DNA of 64,000 nt from Paludibacteraceae bacterium (GTDB lineage Bacteria; Bacteroidota; Bacteroidia; Bacteroidales; Paludibacteraceae). The DNA is taken from NCBI GenBank assembly GCA_017443145.1, contig JAFSPA010000009.1:124001-188000 (forward strand), written 5' to 3'. Shown piece after piece: positions 1 to 8,889 of the stretch. Positions within the stretch are counted from its first letter, which is position 1. Every line of letters starts with the position of its first letter. A program made the translations under genes and the position numbers. The notes below the pieces were generated by a model. The model did not search any database. It was not told the DNA's origin and saw only the letters and a program-made list of their open reading frames with translations.

Positions 1-366
1 ATTGCGACAAGACTTGGTGTATCTGAAGCTATTATCGGTTTGACTATTGTGGCCCTTGGCACATCTCTTCCAGAATTAGCGACATCGGTCATTGCGGCTT
101 ATAAGCACAACTCGGATATTGCCATAGGAAATGTGTTTGGCAGTAATATCTTTAACGTATTTTTTGTTTTAGGCACGAGTGCATGTGTCAATCCGCTTCC
201 GGCGTATAATGGAATTGAGTTGGATGCTTGCATGGCGGCATTAGGCGGAATCATCACTTGGTTAGTCGTAAAAGCGAACCATGATCGCAAGGTGACCCGG
301 TGGGGAGGAATCATTCTGTTGGTAGTTTATTCGAGCTATTTAACCTACCGATTAATGATGGTATAG
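1..366 (+). CDS. Calcium/sodium antiporter, C-terminal part (cut by window start)
   Basis: The reading frame is open from the first base and ends at TAG 364-366, so only the last ~121 residues are present. The segment GLTIVALGTSLPELATS is the second alpha-repeat signature of the CaCA (YrbG-like) exchanger family, which carries the cation-binding acidic residue. Three or four hydrophobic stretches follow, and the protein ends in a short basic tail (HDRKVTRWGG then a last membrane segment). Expected role is Ca2+/Na+ exchange in the inner membrane. The upstream alpha-1 repeat and the start are outside the window. A weak inverted repeat (GGAAAAA/TTTTTCC, about 390-410) follows the gene and may end its transcript. 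Confidence 0.88.
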   Translation: MATRLGVSEAIIGLTIVALGTSLPELATSVIAAYKHNSDIAIGNVFGSNIFNVFFVLGTSACVNPLPAYNGIELDACMAALGGIITWLVVKANHDRKVTRWGGIILLVVYSSYLTYRLMMV

Positions 367-417
367 GCCATTTTTTGCACAAAATACATGGAAAAATGCA
401 TTTTTTTCCAAAAATAT

Positions 418-448
418 TTTGTCAGTTCAAAAAAAAGCAGTACTTTTG
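418..448 (+). promoter_or_regulatory. Promoter of tRNA-Met
   Basis: TTTG at 418-421, a 19-nt spacer and TACTTTTG at 441-448 fit the Bacteroidetes -33/-7 consensus. The spacer ends in eight A then GCAG, a string repeated in three other promoters of this window (tRNA-Arg/rpoD, typA, tRNA-Asn). Confidence 0.8.
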
Positions 449-458
449 CAGCCGCTTT

Positions 459-532
459 GGCGGGGTAGCTCAGCTGGTTAGAGCGCATGATTCATAATCA
501 TGAGGTCCCCGGTTCAATCCCGGGCCCCGCTA
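459..532 (+). tRNA. tRNA-Met (CAT)
   Basis: Full cloverleaf: acceptor GGCGGGG/CCCCGCT (first pair G-U), D arm GCTC...GAGC, anticodon stem CATGA/TCATG with loop TTCATAA (anticodon CAT at 493-495), T stem CCCGG/CCGGG. The discriminator is A532 and CCA is not encoded. The paired first position argues for elongator rather than initiator tRNA. A lysidine-modified Ile(CAU) cannot be fully excluded. Confidence 0.93.
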
Positions 533-544
533 CAAAGAAGATAA

Positions 545-582
545 AGAGAGCGTATCCAAAGTGGTACGCTCTCTGCTTTTTC
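545..582 (+). terminator. Intrinsic terminator after tRNA-Met
   Basis: AGAGAGCGTA (545-554) pairs perfectly with TACGCTCTCT (565-574); CCA/TGG in the loop can extend the stem. GCTTTTTCT follows. It lies directly downstream of tRNA-Met. Confidence 0.85.
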
Positions 583-614
583 TATCAGTTAAGTTCCGAT
601 GGTCTCAGGATAAT

Positions 615-669
615 AGTGCAGTAATAGTCCAATAATAGTCCAGTAATAGTCCAATAATAGTCCAATAAT
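615..669. repeat. 11-bp tandem repeat, 5 units
   Basis: Five consecutive 11-bp units of the form AGTCCAATAAT (variants AGTGCAGTAAT and AGTCCAGTAAT) fill the gap between the tRNA-Met terminator and the end of rpoD, stopping 9 bp short of the rpoD stop codon. It is one of seven 11-bp arrays in this window; the unit sequences differ but the period is the same. Confidence 0.93.
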
Positions 670-678
670 TACGGGATG

Positions 679-1539
679 TTAGCCGAGATAGGTTTTGAGG
701 ACTTTGTTGCGTTTACCGTCTTTTATTTTCCCGATTGCTTTTTCCTTAATCTGGCGCACGCGCTCACGCGTAAGACCCAGTTCTTCGCCAATCTCTTCAA
801 GTGTTTTCTCGGGAACGCCGATACCGAAGAACTTACGGAGTATTTCCGCCTCGCGCGGTACGAGTAGAGCAAGTGCTCTATCGATCTCGGTTTTGAGGGA
901 TTCGTTGATGAGTCCACGGTCAGCATTAGGTGAGTCCTCGTTGACCATTACGTCGATAAGGCTGTTATCTTCGCCTTCTACGAAAGGCGCATCCACAGAG
1001 ACATGTCGTCCGGACATCTTGAGCGTGTCAGCAATCTTATCAACAGGGATATCGAGTACTTCAGCGAGTTCTTCCGGTGAGGGTTTGCGCTCATGCTCTT
1101 GCTCAAAGCGTTGGAAAGCCTTGTTGATTTTGTTGAGCGATCCGACTTGGTTAAGCGGAAGACGCACGATACGTGATTGCTCCGCTAAGGCTTGTAGAAT
1201 CGATTGACGGATCCACCAAACGGCGTAGGAGATGAATTTAAAGCCACGTGTTTCATCGAATTTCTCAGCAGCTTTAATGAGTCCGAGGTTACCCTCGTTG
1301 ATAAGGTCAGGTAAGCTAAGTCCTTGGTTTTGGTACTGCTTAGCAACAGAGACGACAAATCGCAGGTTGGATTTGGTGAGTTTCTCAAGCGCAGCGCGAT
1401 CTCCTTGTCGGATACGTGCAGCGAGTTCCACCTCTTCCTCGACGGTTACGAGACTTTCGCGACCGATTTCCTGCAGATACTTGTCCAATGAAGCCGACTC
1501 ACGGTTAGTAATCGACTTTGTAATTTTAAGTTGACGCAT
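679..1539 (-). CDS. rpoD: Primary RNA polymerase sigma factor (sigma-70 / RpoD)
   Basis: At 286 residues this matches the short Bacteroidetes housekeeping sigma factor, which lacks region 1.1 and the long non-conserved insert. Visible in order: region 1.2 ([12 protein letters not shown]), region 2.1-2.4 ([50 protein letters not shown]), region 3 (about 130-200) and region 4.2 helix-turn-helix ([19 protein letters not shown]). It directs core RNA polymerase to TTTG/TAnnTTTG promoters such as those in this window. Only 22 bp separate it from the 3' end of tRNA-Arg with no terminator between, so it appears to be co-transcribed from the tRNA promoter at 1675-1706. The ATG at 1539 is the only plausible start. 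Confidence 0.97.
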   Translation of the reverse strand: MRQLKITKSITNRESASLDKYLQEIGRESLVTVEEEVELAARIRQGDRAALEKLTKSNLRFVVSVAKQYQNQGLSLPDLINEGNLGLIKAAEKFDETRGFKFISYAVWWIRQSILQALAEQSRIVRLPLNQVGSLNKINKAFQRFEQEHERKPSPEELAEVLDIPVDKIADTLKMSGRHVSVDAPFVEGEDNSLIDVMVNEDSPNADRGLINESLKTEIDRALALLVPREAEILRKFFGIGVPEKTLEEIGEELGLTRERVRQIKEKAIGKIKDGKRNKVLKTYLG

Positions 1540-1561
1540 TGTTAGTTATGCTTTAAATACG

Positions 1562-1635
1562 TGATTCGGGCGGGAGTCGAACCCGCGACCCACAGCTTAG
1601 AAGGCTGTTGCTCTATCCAACTGAGCTACCGAACC
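1562..1635 (-). tRNA. tRNA-Arg (TCT)
   Basis: On the minus strand the acceptor GGTTCGG pairs with CCGAATC, the anticodon stem is ACAGC/GCTGT with anticodon TCT, and the T stem is GCGGG/CCCGC. The discriminator is A; CCA is not encoded. It lies 22 bp upstream of rpoD in the same orientation with no terminator, so the tRNA is probably processed out of a tRNA-rpoD transcript. Confidence 0.94.
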
Positions 1636-1674
1636 TTACCCGCCATTTTCACGGCAGGTACACAAAAAAGCGCG

Positions 1675-1706
1675 CAAAAGTACTGCTTTTTTTTGAAATA
1701 ACCAAA
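1675..1706 (-). promoter_or_regulatory. Promoter of the tRNA-Arg-rpoD unit
   Basis: On the minus strand TTTG (1706-1703), a 20-nt spacer and TACTTTTG (1682-1675). The spacer ends in eight A and GCAG, identical to the tRNA-Met, typA and tRNA-Asn promoters. Confidence 0.8.
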
Positions 1707-1750
1707 TTTTTTATACAAAAAAATTACTTTTTGCGGTTTTTGTGTTGGTT

Positions 1751-2065
1751 TTACATCAATGCATCGATGATTTTTTCGAGGTCGGGCTTACGGCAAGCAC
1801 CTACGTGACGATTGACTAATTCTCCGTTTTTGAAGAAGAGCATCGTCGGGATATTCATAATGCCATACTGCTCGCATGTGTCTGGATTTTCGTCCACATT
1901 GAGTTTACCGATGATGACTTTTCCATCGTATTGTTTGGCAAGTTCGTCCACGATGGGGAGCATCATTTTGCAAGGGCCACACCATGGTGCCCAGAAATCG
2001 ATTACCACGGGCTGTGCCGAGGCCAACAGTTGTTGGATGTTGGAATCCGTTACTTCGTACGTCAT
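1751..2065 (-). CDS. trxA: Thioredoxin
   Basis: A 104-residue single-domain thioredoxin with the redox site WCGPC (about residues 28-32), the preceding DFWAPW, and the cis-proline segment NIPTMLFF. It reduces protein disulfides in the cytoplasm. Its ATG (2065-2063) overlaps the TGA stop of the ClpC-like gene (2064-2062), so the two are translationally coupled at the end of a long minus-strand operon. There is no signal peptide, so it is cytoplasmic rather than one of the periplasmic TlpA-like proteins common in this phylum. Confidence 0.95.
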   Translation of the reverse strand: MTYEVTDSNIQQLLASAQPVVIDFWAPWCGPCKMMLPIVDELAKQYDGKVIIGKLNVDENPDTCEQYGIMNIPTMLFFKNGELVNRHVGACRKPDLEKIIDALM

Positions 2066-4323
2066 ATTGATTCAATTTTAATTGTTTTTTTCTTAGGATA
2101 GTTGAGCATGGATTCGGTTATCTTGTCCTCAAGATAAGTCTGAATCGCACGTTTGATAGGTCTTGCGCCATATTGCTTGGTGTCTGATTTGTCAAGCATA
2201 GCAGCTTTGACTTCATCCGTTACTTGCAAGGTATAACCTTGTGTTTTGAGACGTTGGCGCAGTTTGTCGAGTTCGTTGTCCAGGATGATTTGCATCGTTT
2301 CGCGCGAGAGCGATTCGAAGGTGATGACATTGTCAATACGATTCACGAACTCAGGCGGGAAGGTCTTGTTAAGCGCTTTGAGCAATGTTTGCTTTTGCGT
2401 TTTTTCGTCCGTATCTGTTGCGGCAAAACCTACTCCGCTACCGAAGTCTTTGAGTTGGCGTGTGCCGACATTGGAGGTAAGGATGATGATGGTGTTTTTG
2501 AAGTCCACCACATGTCCTTGTCTATCGGTCAATCGGCCTTCATCCAGCACTTGTAGCAGGACATTAAAGATGTCGGGATGTGCTTTCTCTATTTCGTCAA
2601 AGAGGACGATAGAATAGGGTTTGCGGCGTACCGCCTCGGTCAGTTTGCCGCCATCCTCGTGTGCGATATAGCCCGGAGGCGCTCCGACGAGGAGGGAGAC
2701 GGTATGTTTCTCCATATATTCCGACATGTCAAAGCGTACAATAGCATCTTTTGAGCCAAACATCTCTTCCGCCAGACATTGTGCGAGGAAGGTTTTTCCG
2801 ACGCCTGTCGGGCCGAGGAAGAAGAATGTGCCGATAGGACGCCTCGGGTCGCGCAGTCCGAGTCGTGAACGTTGGATGGCTCGCACGACCGTTTGCACCG
2901 CTTCATCTTGTCCAATGACGCGTTTCTTGAGTGTATCGGCCATGGTGCGAAGTCGTTCTGTTTCGGCCTTGCGGACACGCTGAACAGGCACTCCGGACAT
3001 CATAGCTACGACATTGGCCACATCGTCTTTAGTGATTACCGGACGGTTTTCTGCATCCTGTTCGGTGGACTGTTTCTTAGCTCCTGCCTCATCTAAGACA
3101 TCAATGGCTTTGTCCGGGAAAGCTCGATCGGTAATATATCTATCGGCGAGTGTGACGCAAGCGTCCAAAGCTTCGTCGAGGTACGTGACATGGTGATAGT
3201 CGGCATAGCGTCCCGACAGCCGGTGGAGAATTTCCAAAGTCTCGTCGGTATTGGTTGGGCGTACCATAATCTTCTGGAAGCGACGTTCCAAGGCACCATC
3301 TTTTTCAATCGACGTGCGGTATTCGTTGGTAGTAGTTGCTCCGACGCATTGCACTTCTCCGCGTGCCAGAGCGGGTTTGAGGATGTTTGCGGCATCGAGC
3401 GAACCTTGTGCATTACCAGCACCGATGATGGTGTGAATCTCGTCGATAAAAAGGATTATTTCGGGGTGTGATTGCAGCTCTTGGATAACGGATTTCATGC
3501 GTTCCTCGAACTGTCCGCGGTAGGTTGTTCCTGCCACCATGGAGGCGATATCAAGGGTGATGATACGTTTCTCTTTGAGTGTCTCCACCTCGTTGTTGAC
3601 TATTCTGCGTGCCAAACCTTCCACAATGGCAGATTTACCGACACCGGGTTCGCCAATAAGAATCGGGTTGTTTTTCTTGCGACGTGAAAGGATTTGTACG
3701 ACGCGCTCAATCTCCACTTCGCGGCCGACAACGGGATCTAACTTACCTTCTGCGGCTTGGGCCGTCAAATCGCGGCCGTACTTGTCCAATGCTGGCGTAC
3801 CGCTGGGTGATTTGCGCTCTTTCTTCGGACGTGTGGTGTCCGTTTTGCGCGGCTCATCCTCCACTTCGGACGATTGCCCTGTACCGGCTTGTGGCGCGAC
3901 ATGATGCTTAGGATAGAGTTCGGCGATACGCTCGTAGGTGATATCCCATGTGGTCTCAAGGTAGATAGCTGCGTGGTTGATGCGCTCGTGTAAGATGGCT
4001 AATAACAGGTGAATAGACCCTGTAGCCTCGTCGTTGTAACTCTTGGCTTCGTTATCGGCAATACGGAGGATGCGCTCTACTTGCGTTGAACGTGTAATAG
4101 GTTGCACCATATCGGTTGCGCTCTCCTTAAGTGCCTCGTCGAGATTGAGTTTAGCATCCTCGGGCGACCAACCGATACGAACTAATGTATCGTAAGCCGT
4201 ACCCTCTTGCAGTCGTATAATACCGAGCAAGAGATGTTCAGGCAGCACTTCTTTGTTGCACAAACGTCCAGCCTCTTCGCGAGCATAGATGAGAATCTTA
4301 TTTAATCTAACTGTTTGTGGCAT
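2062..4323 (-). CDS. clpC: ClpC-like AAA+ unfoldase lacking the middle domain
   Basis: A 753-residue HSP100 protein. The N-terminal Clp_N double repeat (1-145) is followed by a charged linker (150-180), AAA+ D1 with Walker A GEPGVGKS (about 224-231) and Walker B ILFIDEIH, and D2 with Walker A GPTGVGKT (about 504-511) and [12 protein letters not shown]. After LTSNVG in D2 comes VGF, the tripeptide used for docking to ClpP. The coiled-coil M domain that ClpC proteins carry in the D1 small subdomain is nearly absent: [13 protein letters not shown] runs almost directly into [11 protein letters not shown], as in ClpA. Expected role is ATP-driven unfolding of substrates for ClpP. It lies 6 bp after the porin gene and overlaps trxA by ATGA. 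Confidence 0.92.
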   Translation of the reverse strand: MPQTVRLNKILIYAREEAGRLCNKEVLPEHLLLGIIRLQEGTAYDTLVRIGWSPEDAKLNLDEALKESATDMVQPITRSTQVERILRIADNEAKSYNDEATGSIHLLLAILHERINHAAIYLETTWDITYERIAELYPKHHVAPQAGTGQSSEVEDEPRKTDTTRPKKERKSPSGTPALDKYGRDLTAQAAEGKLDPVVGREVEIERVVQILSRRKKNNPILIGEPGVGKSAIVEGLARRIVNNEVETLKEKRIITLDIASMVAGTTYRGQFEERMKSVIQELQSHPEIILFIDEIHTIIGAGNAQGSLDAANILKPALARGEVQCVGATTTNEYRTSIEKDGALERRFQKIMVRPTNTDETLEILHRLSGRYADYHHVTYLDEALDACVTLADRYITDRAFPDKAIDVLDEAGAKKQSTEQDAENRPVITKDDVANVVAMMSGVPVQRVRKAETERLRTMADTLKKRVIGQDEAVQTVVRAIQRSRLGLRDPRRPIGTFFFLGPTGVGKTFLAQCLAEEMFGSKDAIVRFDMSEYMEKHTVSLLVGAPPGYIAHEDGGKLTEAVRRKPYSIVLFDEIEKAHPDIFNVLLQVLDEGRLTDRQGHVVDFKNTIIILTSNVGTRQLKDFGSGVGFAATDTDEKTQKQTLLKALNKTFPPEFVNRIDNVITFESLSRETMQIILDNELDKLRQRLKTQGYTLQVTDEVKAAMLDKSDTKQYGARPIKRAIQTYLEDKITESMLNYPKKKTIKIESI

Positions 4324-4329
4324 AGGCTT

Positions 4330-6336
4330 TTATCTGTAAAAATACCAAGACAGTCCTGCGCGGAACACGTCTGGGTTATATGGATAATTCGGCATAATTT
4401 GGCAATCTGTATTCTTTCGCATAAACAGGTGATTGAAGTGGGTGTAATGGGCAAAGAAATTCAAGTGCAGGTACCGCACAAAGAAATTCAAATACACATT
4501 CATGACGGGGTAATTACCTATTTTCACTTGGTCCTGCGAGCAGAACTGTCCTGTGGCAGGATTGAGAATCGGCGAGTAGTATTTGGTGAAATACCGCAAG
4601 TCCACACCAATCTGCGCATCCAACGCCTTGAACCACGTACCGTGGTAGTAAAGGTTATGGTAAAGCGTAATGGCTGGAACAGCTATTATTGACGAGGACG
4701 AGTGCTGGTAAACGACATGATTCTCCAAGTTCACCCAAGGCGTAGTGATGTCACATCGCACATTCGCTGCAAACAGTTGCACGTTTCCGTCGTATTGATG
4801 GGGCAAGCCATCCGTAGCTGCAAACCAAATAGGCCGTGTCACATTCTCAAAGTCAATGTTCACTCTCGGCTTGACCCAAGTGGTAGGATAAGCGACTTCT
4901 CCTCCCACATTAAATCGCATCGGCTTCGAGAAATCGTTGTTCCAGATAAAGTGGTTGGAGGTATAGTGCTGAAGGTAATAGGATGGTGTTTCGTTTCTAA
5001 AAGAAACGCGTGCCGAAAGAGACATGATATCCTTACCCACCGGAATAAATCCCGTGACGTTTCCGTTGATTTGGAATTGCCCTAACTTATATCCCAGCAC
5101 GCACACATCGCCGTTCGCGCTATAGTGCAAGTACTTACCTCGTTTTTTGAAGATCGAACCACCGACGAAGGTGTTGTTTGTCCACTGGTAACGACCTGTA
5201 TCCAAGCGCTGGAAGGTCATACCTACCGACATAATCGTATCCGCGGTATTGTTTATCTCGGGCAGGTCAACCGGATTAACGCCAATCGGGTAGTAGAAGC
5301 GCTGGCACTCGTTCTTTGCATAAACAGTCGCGCCAAACTGTAGCAGCTTATTGAACTCTTCTTCGAAAGTCACAGCCAATGTGTTACTGATTGTCAGCAC
5401 GTCCGACGAATCGCGTGTCTCCGACCAGTTGCGATAAGTGTTACCATAATAACTCGACTGGTTTTCCTGCTCAATATAACGACGGTTGGAGTTATTGATA
5501 TCGATGGTATGCGCAAAGGTTATCATCGGAATATGTTCTATGCGAATCGTGTCCCTAATCTCCTTCTCGCCGAAGTTGTTGGTCACCTCGATGGAATCGT
5601 GATGTTCCTCTTCCTTAGTGATGGAATAGTAATGGTTCACGTATCCGCTGAGGTAACGATAAGCCGACATACCTTTCATCTGCACTGGAATATCCTCCGG
5701 TTCCAGGGTACCTTTTAGGTCTTCCAAATCGTTAATACCTCCGTTTTCGAAGTTGCTTATTCGCGCCCACATAAACGCTGCCTGCAAGGAGTAATTATTG
5801 CCGTTATACGAACCGAATACAGCACCATTAAACAGTTTATTCTCCTGATTCAGATAGTGTCCTGCCGCATTGAGGTAGTTCATCTGCAGACCGAGGTTGA
5901 TGCGCCTGTTGATATTTCCGGTAAACAGGAAATTCACCTCATTCTCCTCGTGGTATGTGGTAAAGCCTTTCTTGTACGCAACATTAGAGAACGGCAAGTT
6001 CGTACGATAAAATCGTATATTAGCTGGCGTAATCAGGTATGGCGTATATTGTTTGCCAAAGAAATCCTCTACCAAATCGGTCTTGGTGAAATACAACCGC
6101 GACTGCACAGGAGAAATAAGCGAACCGTTCCAAACATTGGAAATACTGTGCACATAAACCGGTTCGCGCATAGGCAGATTGAGATAACCCGTGTCAACTG
6201 GCACGGTGTCTGCTAAGTACGTAGGGGAAGGCAACTGCCAAGAACGGATATCCGTCTTGACAGTCTCTTTCTTCGCACAAAGCGGGCCGATGAAAACCAT
6301 CAGCGCACAGACTATTACCCCAATCTTTTTTACCAC
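4330..6336 (-). CDS. Putative outer-membrane porin (Porin_10-like)
   Basis: 668 residues starting with GTG at 6336, with a clear signal peptide (VKKIGVIVCALMVFIGPLCA). The body is rich in Tyr, Asn and alternating hydrophobic residues and ends in an aromatic strand (LSWYFYR), typical of an outer-membrane beta-barrel. The segment LITPANIRFYRTNLPFSNV is what I recognise from the Bacteroidetes putative porin family (Porin_10/DUF). Substrate is unknown. It sits 3 bp after GH57 and 6 bp before the ClpC-like gene, so it is part of the glycogen operon transcript. No ATG lies near the start, and the next Met is inside the signal peptide. Confidence 0.8.
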   Translation of the reverse strand: MVKKIGVIVCALMVFIGPLCAKKETVKTDIRSWQLPSPTYLADTVPVDTGYLNLPMREPVYVHSISNVWNGSLISPVQSRLYFTKTDLVEDFFGKQYTPYLITPANIRFYRTNLPFSNVAYKKGFTTYHEENEVNFLFTGNINRRINLGLQMNYLNAAGHYLNQENKLFNGAVFGSYNGNNYSLQAAFMWARISNFENGGINDLEDLKGTLEPEDIPVQMKGMSAYRYLSGYVNHYYSITKEEEHHDSIEVTNNFGEKEIRDTIRIEHIPMITFAHTIDINNSNRRYIEQENQSSYYGNTYRNWSETRDSSDVLTISNTLAVTFEEEFNKLLQFGATVYAKNECQRFYYPIGVNPVDLPEINNTADTIMSVGMTFQRLDTGRYQWTNNTFVGGSIFKKRGKYLHYSANGDVCVLGYKLGQFQINGNVTGFIPVGKDIMSLSARVSFRNETPSYYLQHYTSNHFIWNNDFSKPMRFNVGGEVAYPTTWVKPRVNIDFENVTRPIWFAATDGLPHQYDGNVQLFAANVRCDITTPWVNLENHVVYQHSSSSIIAVPAITLYHNLYYHGTWFKALDAQIGVDLRYFTKYYSPILNPATGQFCSQDQVKIGNYPVMNVYLNFFVRYLHLNFFAHYTHFNHLFMRKNTDCQIMPNYPYNPDVFRAGLSWYFYR

Positions 6337-6339
6337 GCT

Positions 6340-7617
6340 TTATTTCTTAGCCTTTTTGCACTCTTTGAGTTCTTTCTCAAGGCGTGCAATCTCTTTCTCT
6401 TGACCGTTAATGGTCTTGAGCAGCGAGTTCAATTCTTCATTCTCAATCGTTGTCGGATATTGCTCCTCAACGAGTTGCAGGAAGTCGGACAGTATGTTCA
6501 TATAGTTAATGAATGCGTCATAAGCCGATTCGTAGTTGGTCGCACCTTGATCAATATGGTTCATGAAGTGCAGGTAGTTCAAGTCTTGCAGCATCAACCA
6601 GTCGCGTTTGAGACGTTTATCCGAGCACAGATGTACGCGTTCGGCTACGGCATAGAGTTTGTTAATAGCCTCTTGTTGCAGATCGTTACCGGCATAGATG
6701 CTCAGGTCTTTTGCCTCACCCGCCCAAGTCATCGGGAACGGAACTGGAATAACATCCTTCGCAGGCAGTTTCTTTGCAGCCTCAGCAGGAGTAACAAAGC
6801 CCAGACCATTCTCAAGAGCATAGTACGGCAACGCCTTAAGGAAGTCAAAGATTCCTGTTTCAGCACGTTGTCTGCTGCCAAATGTCTCTGCTCCAAGCCA
6901 AATGTTTACCAACTCTTCATCTTCCGGAAGTGCGGCCAGGTTCTTCGCATATTTCTCTGCATCCATCGGGAAGTTCACCCAGTTCGGATCCGAGAAATGG
7001 AATGCCAACTCATCGCTCAAAGCTACGTTACGTAGCAGCACTTTCATCTTGTTCGATGCGGCAGACTGATACATGAAGTTCGGCGACTTCCAGCTCAGTA
7101 CGTGCTTTGCACCTTCGGCCATGGCTACTTTATAACCCCATTTCTGCAGGTTGTAAGCAATCTCATCCGAGTACAGCAACTCCGCGTTGCAAACGGTTGT
7201 CGGCTTCACCTCGAACAGGCTGGTGATGACTTGCTCTTGTTTCTCAAGCTGATCACGGAACTCGTTCTCGTTGTACTCAGCTGCCAGCGTATAGGAATAC
7301 GGAACAGCCAAGAACTCTACGCATTTCGTCTGTGCCAACTCGCGCAGCACGTCAATCATCTCCGGAGCAAACTGCTCAAATACTTCCAGCATCGAGCCGG
7401 TAACAGCTATCGCGCAGTGGAATTTGCCCTTCGACAGACGAATCATCTCTTTCAACGTCTGGCACAATGGCATATACGAGTTTTCAACTAACCAACCGAT
7501 GCGCTCTTCCGTCTCAGAGTCATCGTAGTAATAGTGATCTTGACCAATATCGAAGAAACGGTAACGTTTCAGACGATAAGGTGCATGCATTTGGATTACA
7601 AAACAAATATTTTTCAT
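6340..7617 (-). CDS. Glycoside hydrolase family 57 (alpha-amylase-like)
   Basis: 425 residues. The N-terminus (ICFVIQMHAPYRLKRYRFFDIG) and WLGAETFGSR resemble GH57 amylases and 4-alpha-glucanotransferases. The C-terminal ~60 residues form a coiled coil ending in Lys-rich sequence (NGQEKEIARLEKELKECKKAKK region). No signal peptide is present, so it acts in the cytoplasm on glycogen or maltodextrins. It is the third gene of the debranching enzyme - glycosyltransferase - GH57 block, an arrangement well known from Bacteroides. Spacing is 11 bp to the upstream gene and 3 bp to the porin. Confidence 0.88.
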   Translation of the reverse strand: MKNICFVIQMHAPYRLKRYRFFDIGQDHYYYDDSETEERIGWLVENSYMPLCQTLKEMIRLSKGKFHCAIAVTGSMLEVFEQFAPEMIDVLRELAQTKCVEFLAVPYSYTLAAEYNENEFRDQLEKQEQVITSLFEVKPTTVCNAELLYSDEIAYNLQKWGYKVAMAEGAKHVLSWKSPNFMYQSAASNKMKVLLRNVALSDELAFHFSDPNWVNFPMDAEKYAKNLAALPEDEELVNIWLGAETFGSRQRAETGIFDFLKALPYYALENGLGFVTPAEAAKKLPAKDVIPVPFPMTWAGEAKDLSIYAGNDLQQEAINKLYAVAERVHLCSDKRLKRDWLMLQDLNYLHFMNHIDQGATNYESAYDAFINYMNILSDFLQLVEEQYPTTIENEELNSLLKTINGQEKEIARLEKELKECKKAKK

Positions 7618-7628
7618 AACTATAAATT

Positions 7629-8888
7629 TTAGCGATGGTTAATAACTTTATCATAAACGGCACGCACTTTCAATCCTGCGTCATACCATTTGATATTATT
7701 GACTTCCTTCATTCCGAGTTCGTGGAGTGACTTATACATGGCCGGATACTTGACAATCGCGTAGATAGCATCTGCCATCGCGTCGATGTCCCAGTAATCG
7801 GTCTTAATAGCATGTTGCAGAATCTCTGCGCAGCCCGACTGATGCGATATAATCGAGGGGCAGCCGACTTGCATCGCTTCCAGTGGCGAGATACCGAACG
7901 GCTCACTCACGGATGGCATGATATACACATCCGAATCTGCCAGAATCTCTTGCACCTGTTTGCCACGCATGAAGCCCGGGAAGTGGAAACGGTCTGCTAT
8001 ACCGCGTTTGGCTACAAGTTCAATCATCTCTGCCATCTTATCGCCACTACCTGCCATCACAAAACGAACGCCATCGGTCTTATCCAGCACGCGAGCCGCA
8101 GCCTCAACAAAGTACTCCGGACCTTTCTGCATCGTGATACGACCGAGGAAAGTCACCAGTTTGTCTTTGCGTTTATGCTTAACGAACTCATCGGGATTAG
8201 CCAGCGGTTCAACAGCATTGTGTACAGTCGAAACCTTCGACGGATCCTGGCCGTATTTCTCAATAACGGTCTGACGAGTCAGGTTACTTACGCACATGAT
8301 ATGGTCCGCCATATCCATTCCGCGACGCTCTATCGCATAAACGGTCGGATTCACATTACCACGACTACGGTCAAAATCGGTCGCGTGAACATGAATTACC
8401 AGCGGCTTGCCGGAAATCTGTTTCGCAAACACACCCGCAGGATAAGTCAACCAGTCGTGCGAGTGGATGATGTCAAAGTCCAAACTATTCGCTAACACGC
8501 TGGCCACTGCCTCATAGTTGCCAATCTCTTCTACCAGGTTATCAGGATAACGACCCGAGAAATTGATGCAACCAAGGTCATCCGTTCCTATACGACGATA
8601 GTCGTAACGAATACCGTCGCGGTAGTGATAATACTCTTCAGGAGACATACGACCTTCCATGCGCTGGCGAACATAGTCATAATCATTGTCCTTCCATACA
8701 ACAGGTATGGAGTTCGCTCCGATAATCTTCAGGAACGACTGGTCTTCGTCGCCCCAAGGCTTCGGAATAACAAAAGTAATCTGCAAATCCTCTTGCTGGG
8801 ACATACCACGAGTCAGACCGTAACTCGCTGTTCCCAAACCGCCGAGGATATGGGGAGGAAACTCCCAACCAAACATTAGTGCTTTCAT
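7629..8888 (-). CDS. Glycosyltransferase, glycogen-synthase-like (GT-B fold)
   Basis: 419 residues. It begins MKALMFGWEFPPHILGGLGT; the Gly-rich N-terminal loop (FPPHILGGLG) corresponds to the nucleotide-sugar/acceptor loop of glycogen synthases. The C-terminal half is Glycos_transf_1: VTFLGRITMQKGPEYFVEAA and the donor-binding E-x7-E region SEPFGISPLEAMQVG. In Bacteroides the same three-gene block carries this gene as the likely glycogen synthase. It follows the debranching enzyme by 1 bp. Whether it uses UDP- or ADP-glucose cannot be told; no glgC is in the window. Confidence 0.86.
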   Translation of the reverse strand: MKALMFGWEFPPHILGGLGTASYGLTRGMSQQEDLQITFVIPKPWGDEDQSFLKIIGANSIPVVWKDNDYDYVRQRMEGRMSPEEYYHYRDGIRYDYRRIGTDDLGCINFSGRYPDNLVEEIGNYEAVASVLANSLDFDIIHSHDWLTYPAGVFAKQISGKPLVIHVHATDFDRSRGNVNPTVYAIERRGMDMADHIMCVSNLTRQTVIEKYGQDPSKVSTVHNAVEPLANPDEFVKHKRKDKLVTFLGRITMQKGPEYFVEAAARVLDKTDGVRFVMAGSGDKMAEMIELVAKRGIADRFHFPGFMRGKQVQEILADSDVYIMPSVSEPFGISPLEAMQVGCPSIISHQSGCAEILQHAIKTDYWDIDAMADAIYAIVKYPAMYKSLHELGMKEVNNIKWYDAGLKVRAVYDKVINHR

Positions 8889-8889
8889 A

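Noticed and set aside
615-669. CRISPR array at the 11-bp repeats
   Set aside because: Units are contiguous with no spacers and are far too short; the same applies to the other arrays.
7812-8495. Plus-strand ORF antisense to the glycosyltransferase
   Set aside because: Shadow of the real gene; composition is unlike a protein (His/Arg/Cys rich) and no promoter is present. Similar long shadows at 31710-32546, 30475-31296 and 9019-9762 were set aside for the same reason.
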